A DNA stretch of 64,000 bases from Eretmocerus hayati (GCA_029851415.1 CM056743.1:89936501-90000500); one strand, 5' to 3'. Counted from the first letter of the stretch, positions 11,421 through 22,989 are shown. Notes: generated by a model not told the origin, from the sequence alone. Numbers and translations: made by a program.

Positions 11421-12979
11421 ATTGACCCCATACCTAGTCCAAAGTCGAGAAAACGGCCAAAATTCTAGTTAAATCATGCAAAATAAAAATCAACTCCAGA
11501 ATTTTATGAAATAAGTTGAAAAAATGCAACAAAAAAAATCAATTTTTTTGTTCTCTCTCTTTTTAACTACAAGATATCTCAGATAATACTAGGGAGTACC
11601 CGTTTCTATCGAATTGCTTTACGAAAAAATTTCAGAGAAGTGAAAATCTCAGTTTGAGATGTTGGAAACTTTCCTTCAAATTACATGGAAAAACGCGTAT
11701 TTTGACCCATCAAATGACCACTACACCACTGATACCAGTTTGATGACCTTTATACACGATCATTGTTATTGCAAATCTATTTTGTTAAATATCTTAACAA
11801 CTACAAACATCATCAGGAACACCAGAAACATTATATAAGCATCTGAAAGAGGAAAATACAGGTTTCCGATACGTAAAATAGCCATATGCGTGATCTCAGT
11901 TTTCTCAGATTATTTTTCAAATTTGCCGATGTAATCATAAGAAGTGAGTCGAGTAGCATCATATAATGGCGACAAACTAACAATCAAAGCCAAAAACCGA
12001 ATAGAAAAAGTCTGGCACCGAAATATTAGGTGGTCCAAATTTCACCCAAAAAGTCACCATCAGCACTTAAAACGAGTGCGTACCCGACTATAAATCGAAC
12101 AATTTTGGCGATATTACATTGAAAATTGGTAGGAACATTCCTTTAAATGCATACTATTAGAAATAAAACCGATCGACTACCCAAAAATTTTCAAATGGCC
12201 ACAGTAAGGTGAAAACTCATATAAATCACAGTTTCTCGTAGGTAAATAGAGGTACGCAAAAAAGTACCATAACTCGGTCAATTTTCATCCGATTTGGACG
12301 TGTAGAGGCTTAAATTGAAGGTTTTCCTGAGAACTATACAACCATTTGATAGGGAAAGCTTCAGAAATTGGGAGTTTTGAAAGATGTTGGAGCTGAAAGT
12401 TCACAATTTCACTAATCGAGAGAACCTTTTTTCACGCTTTTCTAATCACAATCCCACATAGCATCTGATCAAAAATAATGTAGATAAATTACAATTGAGA
12501 ATTAGAGTCAACTCGAGAGAGAAAAAGTATTTGTTGTGACTGACGAAAACTGATCCACAGCTGCAGGCGATAAAATTTTTCTCTCTCCAAGCTGCATAGT
12601 TATGTCTATATATACTATGTAGACTATACCCATTGTATATGCAAGAACGGAGGAGAAACAGTGGGACTGACCGATTGAATCAGGTGGCTGGACGCTATAG
12701 CAATAAGCAACTACAGGCCAGATCAATGTATGAATATATATATATCATGCACATGAGTATATGCACTGTGCAGAGAAGCTGACGCGCGATTAGTTCGACC
12801 GCATTTCAATGGATTGTGAGTTCAATACTCGCTCCCCGTTTTTCAGAAAACAACCCTTAAGATCCGGTTTGGCGCTTGAAGTCCCATGATACTGGGACAA
12901 TCAAGCTTATATGTTATAGACATGGCTTAGGTACATTAATCACAGATATTTCGATGAAATTCGGGTATCCGAACGATAA
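11421..12979. other. No gene recognised
   Basis: Sequence between the two copies of the 0.8-kb duplication. It is AT-rich, with short A-tracts and no convincing frame or RNA gene. Confidence 0.6.
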
Positions 12980-13790
12980 TTTTCGCGGTAAGCAAAAGCA
13001 CGCGTAACTCGGGAACTACTGGGTCAAATCGACTTTAATTGAGCTTGAATTATATCTAAGGAACCAAACTCAATGATGATCATTCGTGGGAGACAATTTC
13101 ACGAATGGCCATCGAATGGCGGAAAAATTCTGGGCCGTCTCCGATACAATGGAATCACGAGCAATAATAGGCATCAGGCGCGTCTAAACATGTTTCAATG
13201 ACTCCCTAAGGGTTTTTTTCCAATGAATTACCTACCTACACCCTTCTAATACCGCAAGAAGTTCACAATACCCGTTTAGAATGAGGTCATTCACAATGAA
13301 GCGAGGACCAAAAGAGCAAAGTTGAGATTTTTGTAAGTCGAGCCGACTAGTGAAAAATGGATGATTTTATCCTGTCAAATAGAATATTACAGGAAATGGC
13401 CTTGTGGATTATTCAAAGAGCAGATGACCCACGTATCTAACTTTTCAAACACTTCCACGAGTCGGAAAATGAAAAATGGAACAATGAAGGGTGTTTAATG
13501 GTGGAAAACTGCAGTTACTTGCACGAAAAATCAGAGGGTGCGCGAATGGCGATTACTCAAATTCTGAAGGTCCAATTGGAGCTCACAATAGCTTATTTTG
13601 AAGCTTAGACTTAAAACAAAAAGACGATAGGTATGATCTTCAGTTTAGTTGATGGGAACAGAGTGTGCATAGGCTTTGGAGCACTTTGAAAATACTCGAG
13701 TGACACGAAAATCAGATGGTAAAATTATATTTATCTCTTGTGGTGGCTTCAAATGATCGTCTAATCAACCCGGGACCTCCTTTAAAGTTC
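12980..13790 (+). repeat. Diverged direct duplication, copy 2
   Basis: Partner of 10640-11420; anchors at about 13024 (ATCGACTTTAATT), 13350 (GAAAAATGGATGATTT) and 13433 (GTATCTAACTTTTCAAA). The spacing of anchors is kept within a few bases while intervening bases differ often, so the duplication is old or these are two copies of an unnamed dispersed repeat. Confidence 0.75.
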
Positions 13791-15287
13791 ACTTGACCCT
13801 GACAAAACGAAATCCAAGAAGGACTATACGCGTGGTCCAAGTATGCTCAAAAATTTATAGCTCACGGCATGAATTTGGGGCCGTACTTTCACCGAGAAAT
13901 ATAACTCAATCAAGCATGGAATGCAATAAGAACCGGACGTAACGAAAGAAATCAGGTTGCATCGTAGCCATGCAGATCAGTCAAAAGAATGAATACAAAT
14001 AGGACAACTTATTGTCCCACCTCATTTATTCGGGACTTCATTATTTGTTGATTTGCATCACTGTTCTATGCATCGCAAGAGTCTTTTGCCTGGGAGGGTT
14101 CCCTTGTCTAATTATGAGAAGACTTGTTTCAGGATATGTCATGTCTATCCAAAGATGAATTGTACATCAGAAACCATATCAAGTATGAGACAAGAAATGC
14201 AACCAGGAGCATTATAAGCAAATGTGTCACATGTAAATGAATATTTGGAACAGAAAGACACGAATATTCACACGGAAGAGAATTCCACCTATGATGAATG
14301 GATTGGAAATACCAAATTCGATGGAAATTTTGCACTGGAAAAATCAAGATTTATAATAGGCGAGTCATATACAGAATACGTTGGCGGAATACTGTGTGAG
14401 GATGGCATGCCAATACATGTGAACGGAGATTCTCATGGAAGAGCCAGAATGTGAAACTCACTATCAAAATTCTATAATCCAATTTTGAGACCATTTCTTC
14501 ATGCGAGGGAGAGAGACTGATTAAATTAAGTAAATCATAACTTTTAGAATAAGATACAGATATTCATGCCTTCAGCAGTAAATGCTAAAAGTATTTCGTA
14601 TAACCAACACAGCAAATATTTAGAGGAAGAGAGAGAGCATTACGATAAATCAATCAACATTCTTTCTTGTCGATAATACCATAGTAATAATCGCTCGGTC
14701 ACGAAATATCTTTACTCCAGCATTTCAAGAACACGCTAACATTTTAGTCAATCATTAGTTTGATGATACGTTGAATATATTGATGCTACCAGATTGATTT
14801 CATTTTGAGACTTTCCGGGAGATAGATTTTCACGCCGCTAGTTCAACTGGTATTCGCGTTACTGCACGAATATATGGTCCTAACCTAATGAAATTTCCTC
14901 AGTTATAAACTTCCACGCTACCAAAATTAATCATCATACCATTCATATGATATTTACTTAGAGACTCGTGTATTGAATCAAATATCAGCTACTGTAAGAA
15001 ATTACTTGAAGACTATATATGTAGAAAATACTACCTAATTTTAATTTACCAATGTACCCAAGATATATTTGCGTTATCAAATGGATGTATTGATCTCATC
15101 TTTCATACATCCACTGAGAGTACAAGAATTCCATTTTAGTTGTAATGTCATATGGTGGAAGTATTCTCAAATTTATGCTACCCTAGAATAATTTCGATCA
15201 GAAAAATTCTTAAAAATTTCAAAACCAAATGAGACCATACCTCTTCATAACCTTCTGATCCGGGGATCAGTTGCGCGCCAATGAACG
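13791..15287. other. No gene recognised
   Basis: A 76-codon frame at 14224-14454 begins at a non-ATG and matches nothing I know. The rest is AT-rich without repeats that I can see. Confidence 0.55.
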
Positions 15288-15992
15288 TGTCATGGAGCTA
15301 GTCTAAGCTCCATGCCTACGAGTTGTAGTTATTGCAAAATTCGATGGAATGTGGTGCAAGTATAGCCGCACGTGCAAGAATCTATAGCTGTGCGTCATGG
15401 AGTAGATCTAGAAACACGAGCTCCAGCCATTGCAGTATCTATTGTAATGTGGTGCAACTAAGCGTCACCAACCGCGCGAGCAAGATCCAATAGCTGTGAC
15501 TCAGAGGCGCCAGTCTAGAGCCTTCTAGAATGTTCGAGAACGAGCGCACTGACGCGAGTAGGCGCGAGAACAGAGGCGCTGACGCGCATTTGACCTCAAT
15601 GTGGGAACGAGTATAAAAGCGGCGTAAGAACGCTGATCCAGGCTTCTGTCCGAACAGTTGACCGCGGACTCTCACCGCGTACATTAGGCTTCTAGAGTCT
15701 CAGTTGACCTTGTAAACTCGTAGCGTAGACTCCGCGATTAGCAGCATTCCAGGACGAGTAGTCTCAGCCCTTGATACTCTCGTACCATTGTAGAATCAGT
15801 AGAATAACGAACAGTTGTAACAGTCTCTCTCTCGGATTCATAACTTACCTTTGAATAAAACCTATACTGCACTCAACATCTTGGACTTATCATTCTGGGA
15901 ATACCTTGCACCCCAACTTACTGACCCGACGGTCTGGTAAGGACAGAATAGAACCCATGGCACATGAACCTTAAGAACCCTGGTTTATAACA
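15288..15992 (+). mobile_element. Solo LTR, 705 bp, plus orientation
   Basis: Starts TGTCATGGAG and ends TTTATAACA. It contains a TATA box TATAAAA at 15612-15618 and a polyadenylation signal AATAAA at 15854-15859, in LTR order. A 705-bp inverted copy lies at 59415-60119. No primer site or internal retroelement genes adjoin it, and no target duplication is visible, so it is read as a solo LTR. The element family cannot be assigned from the LTR alone. Confidence 0.85.
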
Positions 15993-16003
15993 CCGTAGTA
16001 CGT

Positions 16004-16049
16004 TTCAATTGTTCCCAGGCTGCAAACATTAGAGACCTATTTGCACAAA
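16004..16049 (+). other. Bipartite motif, copy 1
   Basis: TTCAATTGTTCC at 16004 and ATTTGCACAA at 16039: start-to-start spacing 35 bp. First of five plus-strand copies between 16.0 and 21.1 kb. It lies immediately downstream of the solo LTR. Confidence 0.7.
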
Positions 16050-16059
16050 GTTTATCAAT

Positions 16060-17341
16060 TAAAGTATTTACAAGATTTGGATTTTGAAGTTTCCGAGTTT
16101 TTGGGTTTTTGATGATTGTTGTCTGGCGAAGAATCCTAACGCGATGAGATTACATGACCCTGATGGCCTGTTTAGATGGTTGTTTAGAACCGGAAACCCA
16201 TACTCTGAAGCAGATAATTCCCTTTTTCTTTGTCTTCGTTTTAGTATTGAGTATCTCATAGAGCGTTTTTTTTATTCATGGACTTAACATTCCGCCTTTC
16301 ATATCGACCACAAAAATCGAGGGATTACAATAGAAATTTACTCGCGTAGATTTGACCTAATACCGACGTTTCCACATGAATTGCTCAGCCATATTCAGGA
16401 GCTTAAGGAAGTAACCTCGGTACCGCACCAGCCAAATAAATCGATATTTTTTTTCTTTTCTTTTCTTTCCTTCTCTTCTCTTTCCAACTTCCACAAATTT
16501 GCCTACATATGCGTCTCACGTGTTAATCAGATCTCAATAACCTTCACATAAACTTGCATAAGCATCCGACACACGAATCATAAAATAGCAATCCCTGATT
16601 TTATCCATCTTCCGGCTCAGGTTCGCTACAAATATCAGAAGGCAGATCAATGCAATAAAATCGCAAGTGATTTTTTTTGGACTCTTGTTCATTGCTTATT
16701 CATTCTTTACAATCGCGTGTAGAGAACCTCGCTGGTTCTGTTTTAACGTCTGTTCTCGGCTGCCGGGAGAAAACAAAATTCTATTTGTCGGCCCTAAGAA
16801 ACCCAGATCACAAAAATTTTTCAACTTTCGGGGACCGACCCTAAGCCAGATCTTGAATCTGGTCCGGAGGCTGTTGACCTTTGCATCACTTGTTTCAATT
16901 GTACTTCCTTCATTGATATGGAATCCTAATTTGCGCAAAAGATTTGTATGCAAATCGTTTGAAGATCGCTGAAACGAAATTTATGACACCCAGCTCCGAA
17001 CCACTTTAACTCCAACTGGGATTTTGCAAGATAACGAGTATAGAATGGATTATTACACGCGACTGTTATTGCTGGTAATATCCCATATCATCTGTTTATC
17101 CATTAGTTATGCATGTACCAACTTCATGCTTTCAACATTACGCAAGTTAGCAAATTTTTGTTGCGGACGTCTATAACAGGTCACGAGACTGAGACAGCAT
17201 CACTCAACCAAGAACAAACGAGCCCAGTCATTTTATGATGAACCTATCGTAATCAAACTAGTATAACATTGCACATTGTTTTGATGTGGCCCGTGAGTTC
17301 CAACAGTTGCCAATCCACCGAGTCAAGGCAAAACTCCGAGG
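16060..17341. other. No gene recognised apart from a second bipartite motif
   Basis: Short overlapping frames on both strands (16084-16287, 16667-16972) lack ATG starts or domain features. A pyrimidine-rich tract lies at about 16446-16490. Confidence 0.55.
16894..16939 (+). other. Bipartite motif, copy 2
   Basis: TTCAATTGTACT at 16894 and ATTTGCGCAA at 16929, again 35 bp apart. One base of the right half differs from the consensus. Confidence 0.7.
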
Positions 17342-17440
17342 ATGGATCGTTTTGTTGAAATCCTTTGTTGTCTTTGCCTTCTCGCGTATTGTTTTGCTAT
17401 CATCTACGTCTGTATGCAAAGAATACTACTTGCCCTACTG
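17342..17440 (+). pseudogene. Small hydrophobic ORF cut by a LINE insertion
   Basis: An ATG at 17342 opens a strongly hydrophobic frame, Cys/Leu/Ile-rich, consistent with one membrane segment. The LINE inserted after 17440. After the second target-site copy (19163-19181) the same frame runs only a few more codons to a stop, so the pre-insertion peptide would be about 43 residues. A chance frame is quite possible. Confidence 0.25.
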
Positions 17441-19162
17441 GAGGGGAAAAAATGGCCGCCGGTGTGGCTAGACGTAGAAAATAGAGGTGCGAAACAAGTG
17501 CTTTGTGGACAAGATAAGATAGATTTGCACGTATAGAAAGGTGAAAGAAAAATTAGACGAGATAGTGAAAAATAGAGTGAGACATAAAGTGCGAAGATCA
17601 GAAAAGGCAAAGTGAAGAAAGAATTGAAAGGAAATAAGGAGTATTTTGAAGGTTAGAAAGCACCACCAGGAGCAAGGAGACCTGCAAAGACGAGAGGACA
17701 ATTGCGCATGCGCACCAGAGAGGAAGAGAGGGAAGGATAGAAAGTGGGAAGTAGCGCGAAAATTTGAAACCAGGAAAGAGCTATGGCTGATTCAACACAG
17801 AAGATGGAGGAACTGAAAGAGTACATACACGGAGACTTCGAATCAATGTCAAAATCTTTGCAGAATGTAATGAAAAAGATAGAAGAGATGGAAAGGCGGA
17901 GGGAATTGGAGCTCAAAGAGAGGGAAGAGGGAAAGAAGGTGCAAGGACAACACAGAGAAGGAAATTTCAAAGCACAGGGAGAAAAAGATGACGTCAGAGA
18001 CAGCACACCGAGAATGAAGAGAGCCGAGAAACCAACAAGGATAACATACTCGCCGAAGAAAGCACTAAGGAGCAGACAAATGAACAGAGCCAAAAAACCG
18101 GCGGAAAAAGGTGGAGGAAAAGAGAAGTTGATGCGCGGATTGATGAGAAGAATGGAAGAGTACGAGATGCTAAAAATAGACTTCACACATAGGATGATAG
18201 ATATGGAAAGGAATACCAAAAACCTGGGGAATGAGCTGGAAAGAGTTCAAAAAGAGTTAGAGGAATATAAAGAGAGAGTAGGAAAGCTCAAGGAGGAAAG
18301 CAGATGGGAAGAAGAAGATGCAACAAGAAAGAGAGACGTTTATGAGTCAGAATTGAAGGAAAAAACAGAAAATACTAAAGGGACTCAAAGGTGCAACCTA
18401 GAAAAAAGTAAAATGAGCTCAAACTCGACAAGGGATGGAAAAGTGGTGCAAGAGATGACAAGGGAAGAGGAGTACTTTGATTGGAGAGGAGAAGAGTTCG
18501 AAATCCTGAGTAAAAGAGTGGAAAGAACCGAGAGGGAAGGCAAAAGAAATAATATAGTGATATCCGGGTTAAACTTGAAAGTGGTGAACGAAGAAAACCT
18601 TTGTGAGTGGATGAGAGAAAATTTGAAAATCGAAGTAAAAGATATATATGTGGAGAACATGAGAGGCACAACAAACAAAGTGAGACTAGCATGTAAAAGT
18701 AGAGATACAAAAGAGAACATAATGTGCAAAAAACATTTACTCAAAGGGTCCAAAGTATACATAGAACATGACCTGACATTCGAGGAAAGGAGAATAAGAT
18801 ACGAAGCAAGAGAAATACGGAGAGAAGAATTGAAGCTAGGAAAGGAAGTCAAAGTAGGCTATGGAAAGATAATTATCGATGGAGAAGTATGGAGATGGGA
18901 CGAAAAGGAAAGAGGATTCAAGAAGAAAGATATCCAGGCAAGCAGGGACGGACTTAGAGGGGAACTAACTTGAGGCAGAGCAACACCGAGAAGGAATATA
19001 ATGTGTGAGAGGGAGGAAGTGTTACATTCAAGAAATTCGAAACTTAAAAGTGGTTGAAAGTAATACCGTGTATCATCAAATTAGTAGCGGAATTTAGGAA
19101 AAAGATGTGATGATAGAGATTTTTGTAAATTTATAACCCTATGGGTTCAATAAATCAATAAT
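17441..19162 (+). mobile_element. ORF1-only LINE (HAL1-like), 1722 bp, with 19-bp target duplication
   Basis: The 19-bp direct repeat AATACTACTTGCCCTACTG occurs at 17422-17440 and 19163-19181 and brackets the element. It starts GAGGGG, carries a long 5' UTR, one ORF1 and a short 3' UTR, and ends in an AATAAATCAATAAT-type tail. There is no endonuclease-RT ORF and no internal junction visible by eye. Target duplication plus A/T-rich tail show LINE-type retrotransposition, presumably with enzymes supplied in trans. Confidence 0.88.
17783..18973 (+). CDS. LINE ORF1 protein (coiled coil plus RNA-binding C-terminal half)
   Basis: A 396-residue highly charged protein from an ATG in reasonable context. 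Residues 5-50 and about 115-200 are Glu/Lys/Arg-rich heptad-like stretches consistent with coiled coil. RNNIVISGL at 255-263 is the usual start of the RRM-like domain in insect ORF1 proteins. The following segment through EVKVGYGKIIIDGEVWRW (355-372) matches the C-terminal domain pattern of that group. ORF1 proteins bind the element RNA and act as chaperones. The frame is intact, so the insertion may be young or the protein selected. Confidence 0.85.
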   Translation: MADSTQKMEELKEYIHGDFESMSKSLQNVMKKIEEMERRRELELKEREEGKKVQGQHREGNFKAQGEKDDVRDSTPRMKRAEKPTRITYSPKKALRSRQMNRAKKPAEKGGGKEKLMRGLMRRMEEYEMLKIDFTHRMIDMERNTKNLGNELERVQKELEEYKERVGKLKEESRWEEEDATRKRDVYESELKEKTENTKGTQRCNLEKSKMSSNSTRDGKVVQEMTREEEYFDWRGEEFEILSKRVERTEREGKRNNIVISGLNLKVVNEENLCEWMRENLKIEVKDIYVENMRGTTNKVRLACKSRDTKENIMCKKHLLKGSKVYIEHDLTFEERRIRYEAREIRREELKLGKEVKVGYGKIIIDGEVWRWDEKERGFKKKDIQASRDGLRGELT

Positions 19163-19203
19163 AATACTACTTGCCCTACTGATAGTGTCTGTTTTCAGTT
19201 GCC

Positions 19204-19554
19204 GTGAAAGTTGATTGTTGTAGCTCTCAATTCAGAGAGCCCAAATCACACTGCTGCAACAAGTTTGTGAATCCCACTCGTAATGGCTACCTAGCTGCGA
19301 TGTTTACCAGGTACCAATCCGAACGCCCCGCACGGGGTGATCTAGAAGAGCGGGTACTCAAAGTTCCCAACATGAGACTTGAATATGGAAGAAGATCTTT
19401 CCAGGTCCAATGTGCTAATTTGTGGAACTTTCTCCCTCCGGGCTTTCGGCAGCTTGGGGAGATATCATTATTTGAAGAGTCCTTAAAAGACTTCCTGTTA
19501 ACACTATCTCCCCAGAGGATTGATGTGGAAAAAAAACACTATTTTAATTTATAA
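19204..19554 (+). pseudogene. C-terminal end of a LINE ORF2 (reverse transcriptase) protein
   Basis: The frame shows the tail signature of arthropod LINE ORF2 proteins: LEYGRRSFQVQCANLWNFLP, then a Phe-x-x-x-Leu-Lys helix near the end. Only about 115 residues survive; the RT catalytic region is absent. The frame has no convincing start and is a 5'-truncated insertion remnant. Confidence 0.75.
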
Positions 19555-19730
19555 ACTGTGATAGGCATGAGCCCGTTTCAATTGATGTCTTCTACTTCAG
19601 CTGAGTTATGCGTGGCTCTTTCGCTTCCGATCTGAGATTCCTGTGATATGACTGTGGGCCCGTGTCTTCTTTATATGTCTTCCCAAACGGGAAAATGTTT
19701 CCTTTTCCTCAACCTTTTTTGCCAAGACTG

Positions 19731-19731
19731 A

Positions 19732-19786
<55 letters not shown>
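19731..19786. repeat. (TA)n microsatellite
   Basis: About 55 bp of nearly uninterrupted TA repeats inside the LINE 3' UTR. Confidence 0.95.
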
Positions 19787-19790
<4 letters not shown>

Positions 19791-20209
19791 ACGTGACTAT
19801 TCCTTCTTTTTCTTTTCATGACTCTTAGCATCTTACGATGCCTCGAGATGACTAGTCACTTTCTGTGATAATTCGAATAATCTTAACCAAAACGACAAAT
19901 TTTTACAAATTTAATGTATTTATTATGTATAAGTGACATATGTTTCATATGCTACTGTATTTTTGTATTTTTGCCCTTGGGCGAATAAAGGTTATCATTC
20001 ATTCATTCATTCGTAAAAACACCAATAAAAATTACTGCCCTGATAATCAGGCCGTTTTGATTCTGGTCACATTTCATGATCGAGCATCCAAAAAAAAAAC
20101 GTAACAGTTTTTTTGAGAAGTCTAAACCTAACATATTGAACTTGTAGAGCCCCGACCTTATCCCAAACTGGGAGCCGAACTGGAAGTGTTTAACACATCG
20201 ACGCTATTT

Positions 20210-20254
20210 TGAAATTGTACTTAGACTCCAAACATCAAATCACTATTTGTACAA
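20210..20254 (+). other. Bipartite motif, copy 3
   Basis: TGAAATTGTACT at 20210 and ATTTGTACAA at 20245, spacing 35 bp. It sits about 190 bp upstream of the ATG at 20437. Confidence 0.65.
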
Positions 20255-20436
20255 AAGTCGTCTTACTGATTCAACGCAATGAGATCAAGAGAAATTTTTC
20301 ATGTTGAAAGGCTAATCTACTATCATTCAAGCTAGATTAATTGAAACGACGCACGATTCACGTGATCCTGCACCCAGATTGCCACTCTTTGATTGGTACC
20401 AAGAACACTTGATAAAAAAAAAAAAAAATTAGCCTC

Positions 20437-20781
20437 ATGGCGCCCCGAGCTGTCCCGTCCGAACATTCACCGGAACTTAGCAGAACGCAAGTCTTGAAAC
20501 GAGAATCTTTTCAAGCGTTCTGCGTCAAATTACACCCGCGAGTGACATACTTCCTCATCGATACCGATTCTAGAGAAGTACACTGCAGCATTTGTATGAA
20601 CGCTAGGGCCGAGTTAGACTTTTTGTACGATTATTATCAGCACGATTTACATGAAACTTTCACTTTTTACACTGAGAACCTATTGTGTAGTTTCTGCGAT
20701 GGCCCAGTAACTCAAGTTGAATCAGTAATACATTGTAACGACTGTTTCACGCGATTGTTCCGAAGGGGACTACGCCTCTAA
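20437..20781 (+). CDS. Family B cysteine-rich zinc-binding-like protein
   Basis: A 114-residue ORF from a clean ATG. It has three Cys pairs, C50/C53, C84/C87 and C100/C103, with H72 between the first two, a layout that suggests a two-zinc treble-clef or RING-like fold. The spacing Tyr-12-CxxC-19-His-12-CxxC is almost the same as in the second half of the ORF at 35276-35902 (12, 19, 11), so the two are homologous although 15 kb and a giant palindrome separate them. The frame is undamaged. No known family is recognised; Cys pairs alone do not prove zinc binding. Confidence 0.6.
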   Translation: MAPRAVPSEHSPELSRTQVLKRESFQAFCVKLHPRVTYFLIDTDSREVHCSICMNARAELDFLYDYYQHDLHETFTFYTENLLCSFCDGPVTQVESVIHCNDCFTRLFRRGLRL

Positions 20782-20875
20782 AAAGACATTCGATGGAAAT
20801 TGTAAAATCCTGTAAAGCAGACCTTACTGAAATTTGAGGCCCAACTCAACGGTTTTTCATTCTTCAACCTCATGG

Positions 20876-20921
20876 TTCAATTGTACCTCAATTATGAATG
20901 ACTAAACGCTATTTGCACCAG
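20876..20921 (+). other. Bipartite motif, copy 4
   Basis: TTCAATTGTACC at 20876 and ATTTGCACCA at 20911, spacing 35 bp. Similarity to copy 1 continues to a shared AAGTATTT about 20 bp further on. Confidence 0.7.
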
Positions 20922-21045
20922 ATTTATCACCGCAAGTATTTCCCGAAACTCAAATTTTCACGATTAGGATTTACGGACTCGAACCCACACCTAAGCCGGT
21001 GATCCGAATGAAGTTTTTGTTTTATTTTTTTTTTTCACAGTACGC

Positions 21046-21090
21046 TTCAATTGTACCTGGATTATTAATGCTAACTCCCAATTTGCACAA
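21046..21090 (+). other. Bipartite motif, copy 5
   Basis: TTCAATTGTACC at 21046 and ATTTGCACAA at 21081, spacing 35 bp. It is 176 bp upstream of an ATG at 21222. Confidence 0.7.
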
Positions 21091-21221
21091 GGGCTATTTG
21101 TAAGAGCCGAGCCTCGATTAACGTTGAAACATTTTAATTTTTGTGTCACAAAACAAGGTATCTAGCAGATGCCATCCACCCTCAAAACTTCCCCCTAGGT
21201 ATTATTGTTATCTCAAAACAT

Positions 21222-21991
21222 GCTAGAGAGAAATAAAGGACTTCCAGAGCACCGCAAACTGTGCCATCTGAGCAATTGATTGCAACGGTCGACTACTTTA
21301 ACGTTCCACTGGATGGTACGTTCTTGAAGTCTTTGCTCATAACTATGAAAAATCTGGTTACTACAAAGTTTGTCGAGTCGCGGTTGCACGACCAATCTGA
21401 CCTTTTGCTCGCTTCTCTTTCCCATTTCTTCCGTACTGCTTCATCGCTTGACGACTTCTGTAGTCGCCGGAATAGATCTATGCTTTGTTAAGCATCAATT
21501 TTTCACAACATTCTGAAGCTGACAAACGAAAACTCCCTTGGAATGTTACGGTGGGCAAACAAGCGTTTAACCGAAAACAGGGACAAGCAGACCGCATACT
21601 AGCTGTACAATACGGGGTAGAACTTCCCGAACACCAACCGGAAAGCCCAAGAATTTGGCGCAAAAATAAGAGGCCCGGGAAGATGCAACGGCTTATTGAG
21701 AAAGCACGAACTTTGTATCAGGTCGAAAAACTGATTGATATGGGAATTTGGCAACCAAAGCGACCAAATAAACCCCTCAGAGACGAGAGTCCCGAAAGAG
21801 AACCTGACTGTACTGAGTGCAGAAGCGAAGAGAAGTGCCGTGAATGTATGGAGAAGATATTCCTTTCATTGAAAATTGCACGCATGCATGATAAAAGACG
21901 TTTAAATAAACTTATGAATGGAATTCAAATTAAAGGCGATGAACAAATATTCCGGAAGTTTATACTTCCTGATTGGACAAGACTTAATTAA
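21222..21991 (+). pseudogene. Unrecognised basic protein with a CxxC pair near its C-terminus, frameshifted
   Basis: Three overlapping frames read as one decayed gene: an ATG frame at 21222 that soon stops, a frame through 21261-21491, and a frame through 21476-21991. The last segment is rich in Lys, Arg and Pro and contains CTECRSEEKCRECMEK, two Cys pairs that may bind metal, then a basic helix-like tail. No family is recognised. Orientation and position fit the plus-strand cluster that continues beyond the giant palindrome. Confidence 0.45.
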
Positions 21992-22133
21992 GTTCATCTG
22001 TAACATCACGAAGATAATTGTAATTTTCTCGATCTAGAAGTTTGACAAAAGCATCTGTCACGAACCACTCATTCACCAGAATCGAATAAAATTCAATTGA
22101 GCACTATCTTGGTCATATAGACATTCTTTCGAA

Positions 22134-22436
22134 ATGTACCCACCCACTAATAAAATAGTCATACAATCAATTGATGAGATCAATCAAATAGTTTGGATAG
22201 CTGAATCTGTATTGAGGGCAAGAAACCGTCTATTTTATCGACCCCAAATTGTACAGTTGTTGATTTCTTCACGGACCATAGAAAATGATATCAACGATCT
22301 CCAGAGAAAGGTACGGAATTTCCACCGAGAAATAAGATTTTTAGAAGAATTTGAATCAAATTGTAGACAACTAATTGACAATTACAACGATATTTTGGAA
22401 GATTTGTGTCAGAAACTCTCCGAACTGAGTCTATGA
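22134..22436 (+). CDS. Small predicted coiled-coil protein
   Basis: 100 residues from an ATG at 22134, undamaged. Residues about 45-95 are amphipathic with Leu/Ile at heptad positions and alternating charges (for example NDINDLQRKVRNFHREIRFL), so a helical bundle or coiled coil is likely. It ends 30 bp before the giant palindrome. The ORF on the far side at 31983 is also coiled-coil rich. Function unknown. Confidence 0.5.
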   Translation: MYPPTNKIVIQSIDEINQIVWIAESVLRARNRLFYRPQIVQLLISSRTIENDINDLQRKVRNFHREIRFLEEFESNCRQLIDNYNDILEDLCQKLSELSL

Positions 22437-22989
22437 TAGTGACGTCATCGATTTGGCACTCCGTCGCACACAGGTTTCCGAAACACCTCTGGGCCCAAAA
22501 TTTTTCTTACGCTGAAAGAAATCGATATCGGAAATTTGCAAGCAAGGAAATTGTAGCTTTTTAATCGTAGAATCCGAATCCTTTTCCCCCGAGAAGCCTC
22601 CTGGACCCATACGCCCATGGTGGGCTGAATAGCGCGAAAATGAGGAAAAAACGCAGTATCAGGCGTTTAACTCGGAGAAGAAGCGATTTATGCAAATTTT
22701 CATCGGCAACAAAAATGTTGCATTTTTAAAAACAAATTTGATGTTTTGGGCGATTTTTTGAAAATTGCAATTTTTTGGAGTTTTTTGCATTTTTGAGGGG
22801 ATTACCACAGATATTTTGGAATTTGAACTACGGCATTCGAAAGAACGAAAAATTTTACGTCGAAATATGTGTTTTGAAAATTTTTCCTACCACTCATTTT
22901 GAGGATTAGGGCCCACTTGGGGATGGGAAATCATGAAAAAACTGCATATTGGTAAAAAATCATGAATTTTCGGGGTGTAAACGCGAATG

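Larger units (their letters stand above)
19204..20013 (+). mobile_element. 5'-truncated LINE with (ATTC)n tail
   Basis: ORF2 tail followed by a 3' UTR that ends GGGCGAATAAAGG and a short run of CATT units at about 19995-20012. The left boundary is approximate. Its UTR contains a TA microsatellite. Confidence 0.75.

Noticed and set aside
15439..15684. Coding frame shared with the copy at 59723-59980
   Set aside because: Both lie inside the solo LTR, opposite to its transcription and across the TATA box. Similarity reflects LTR homology.
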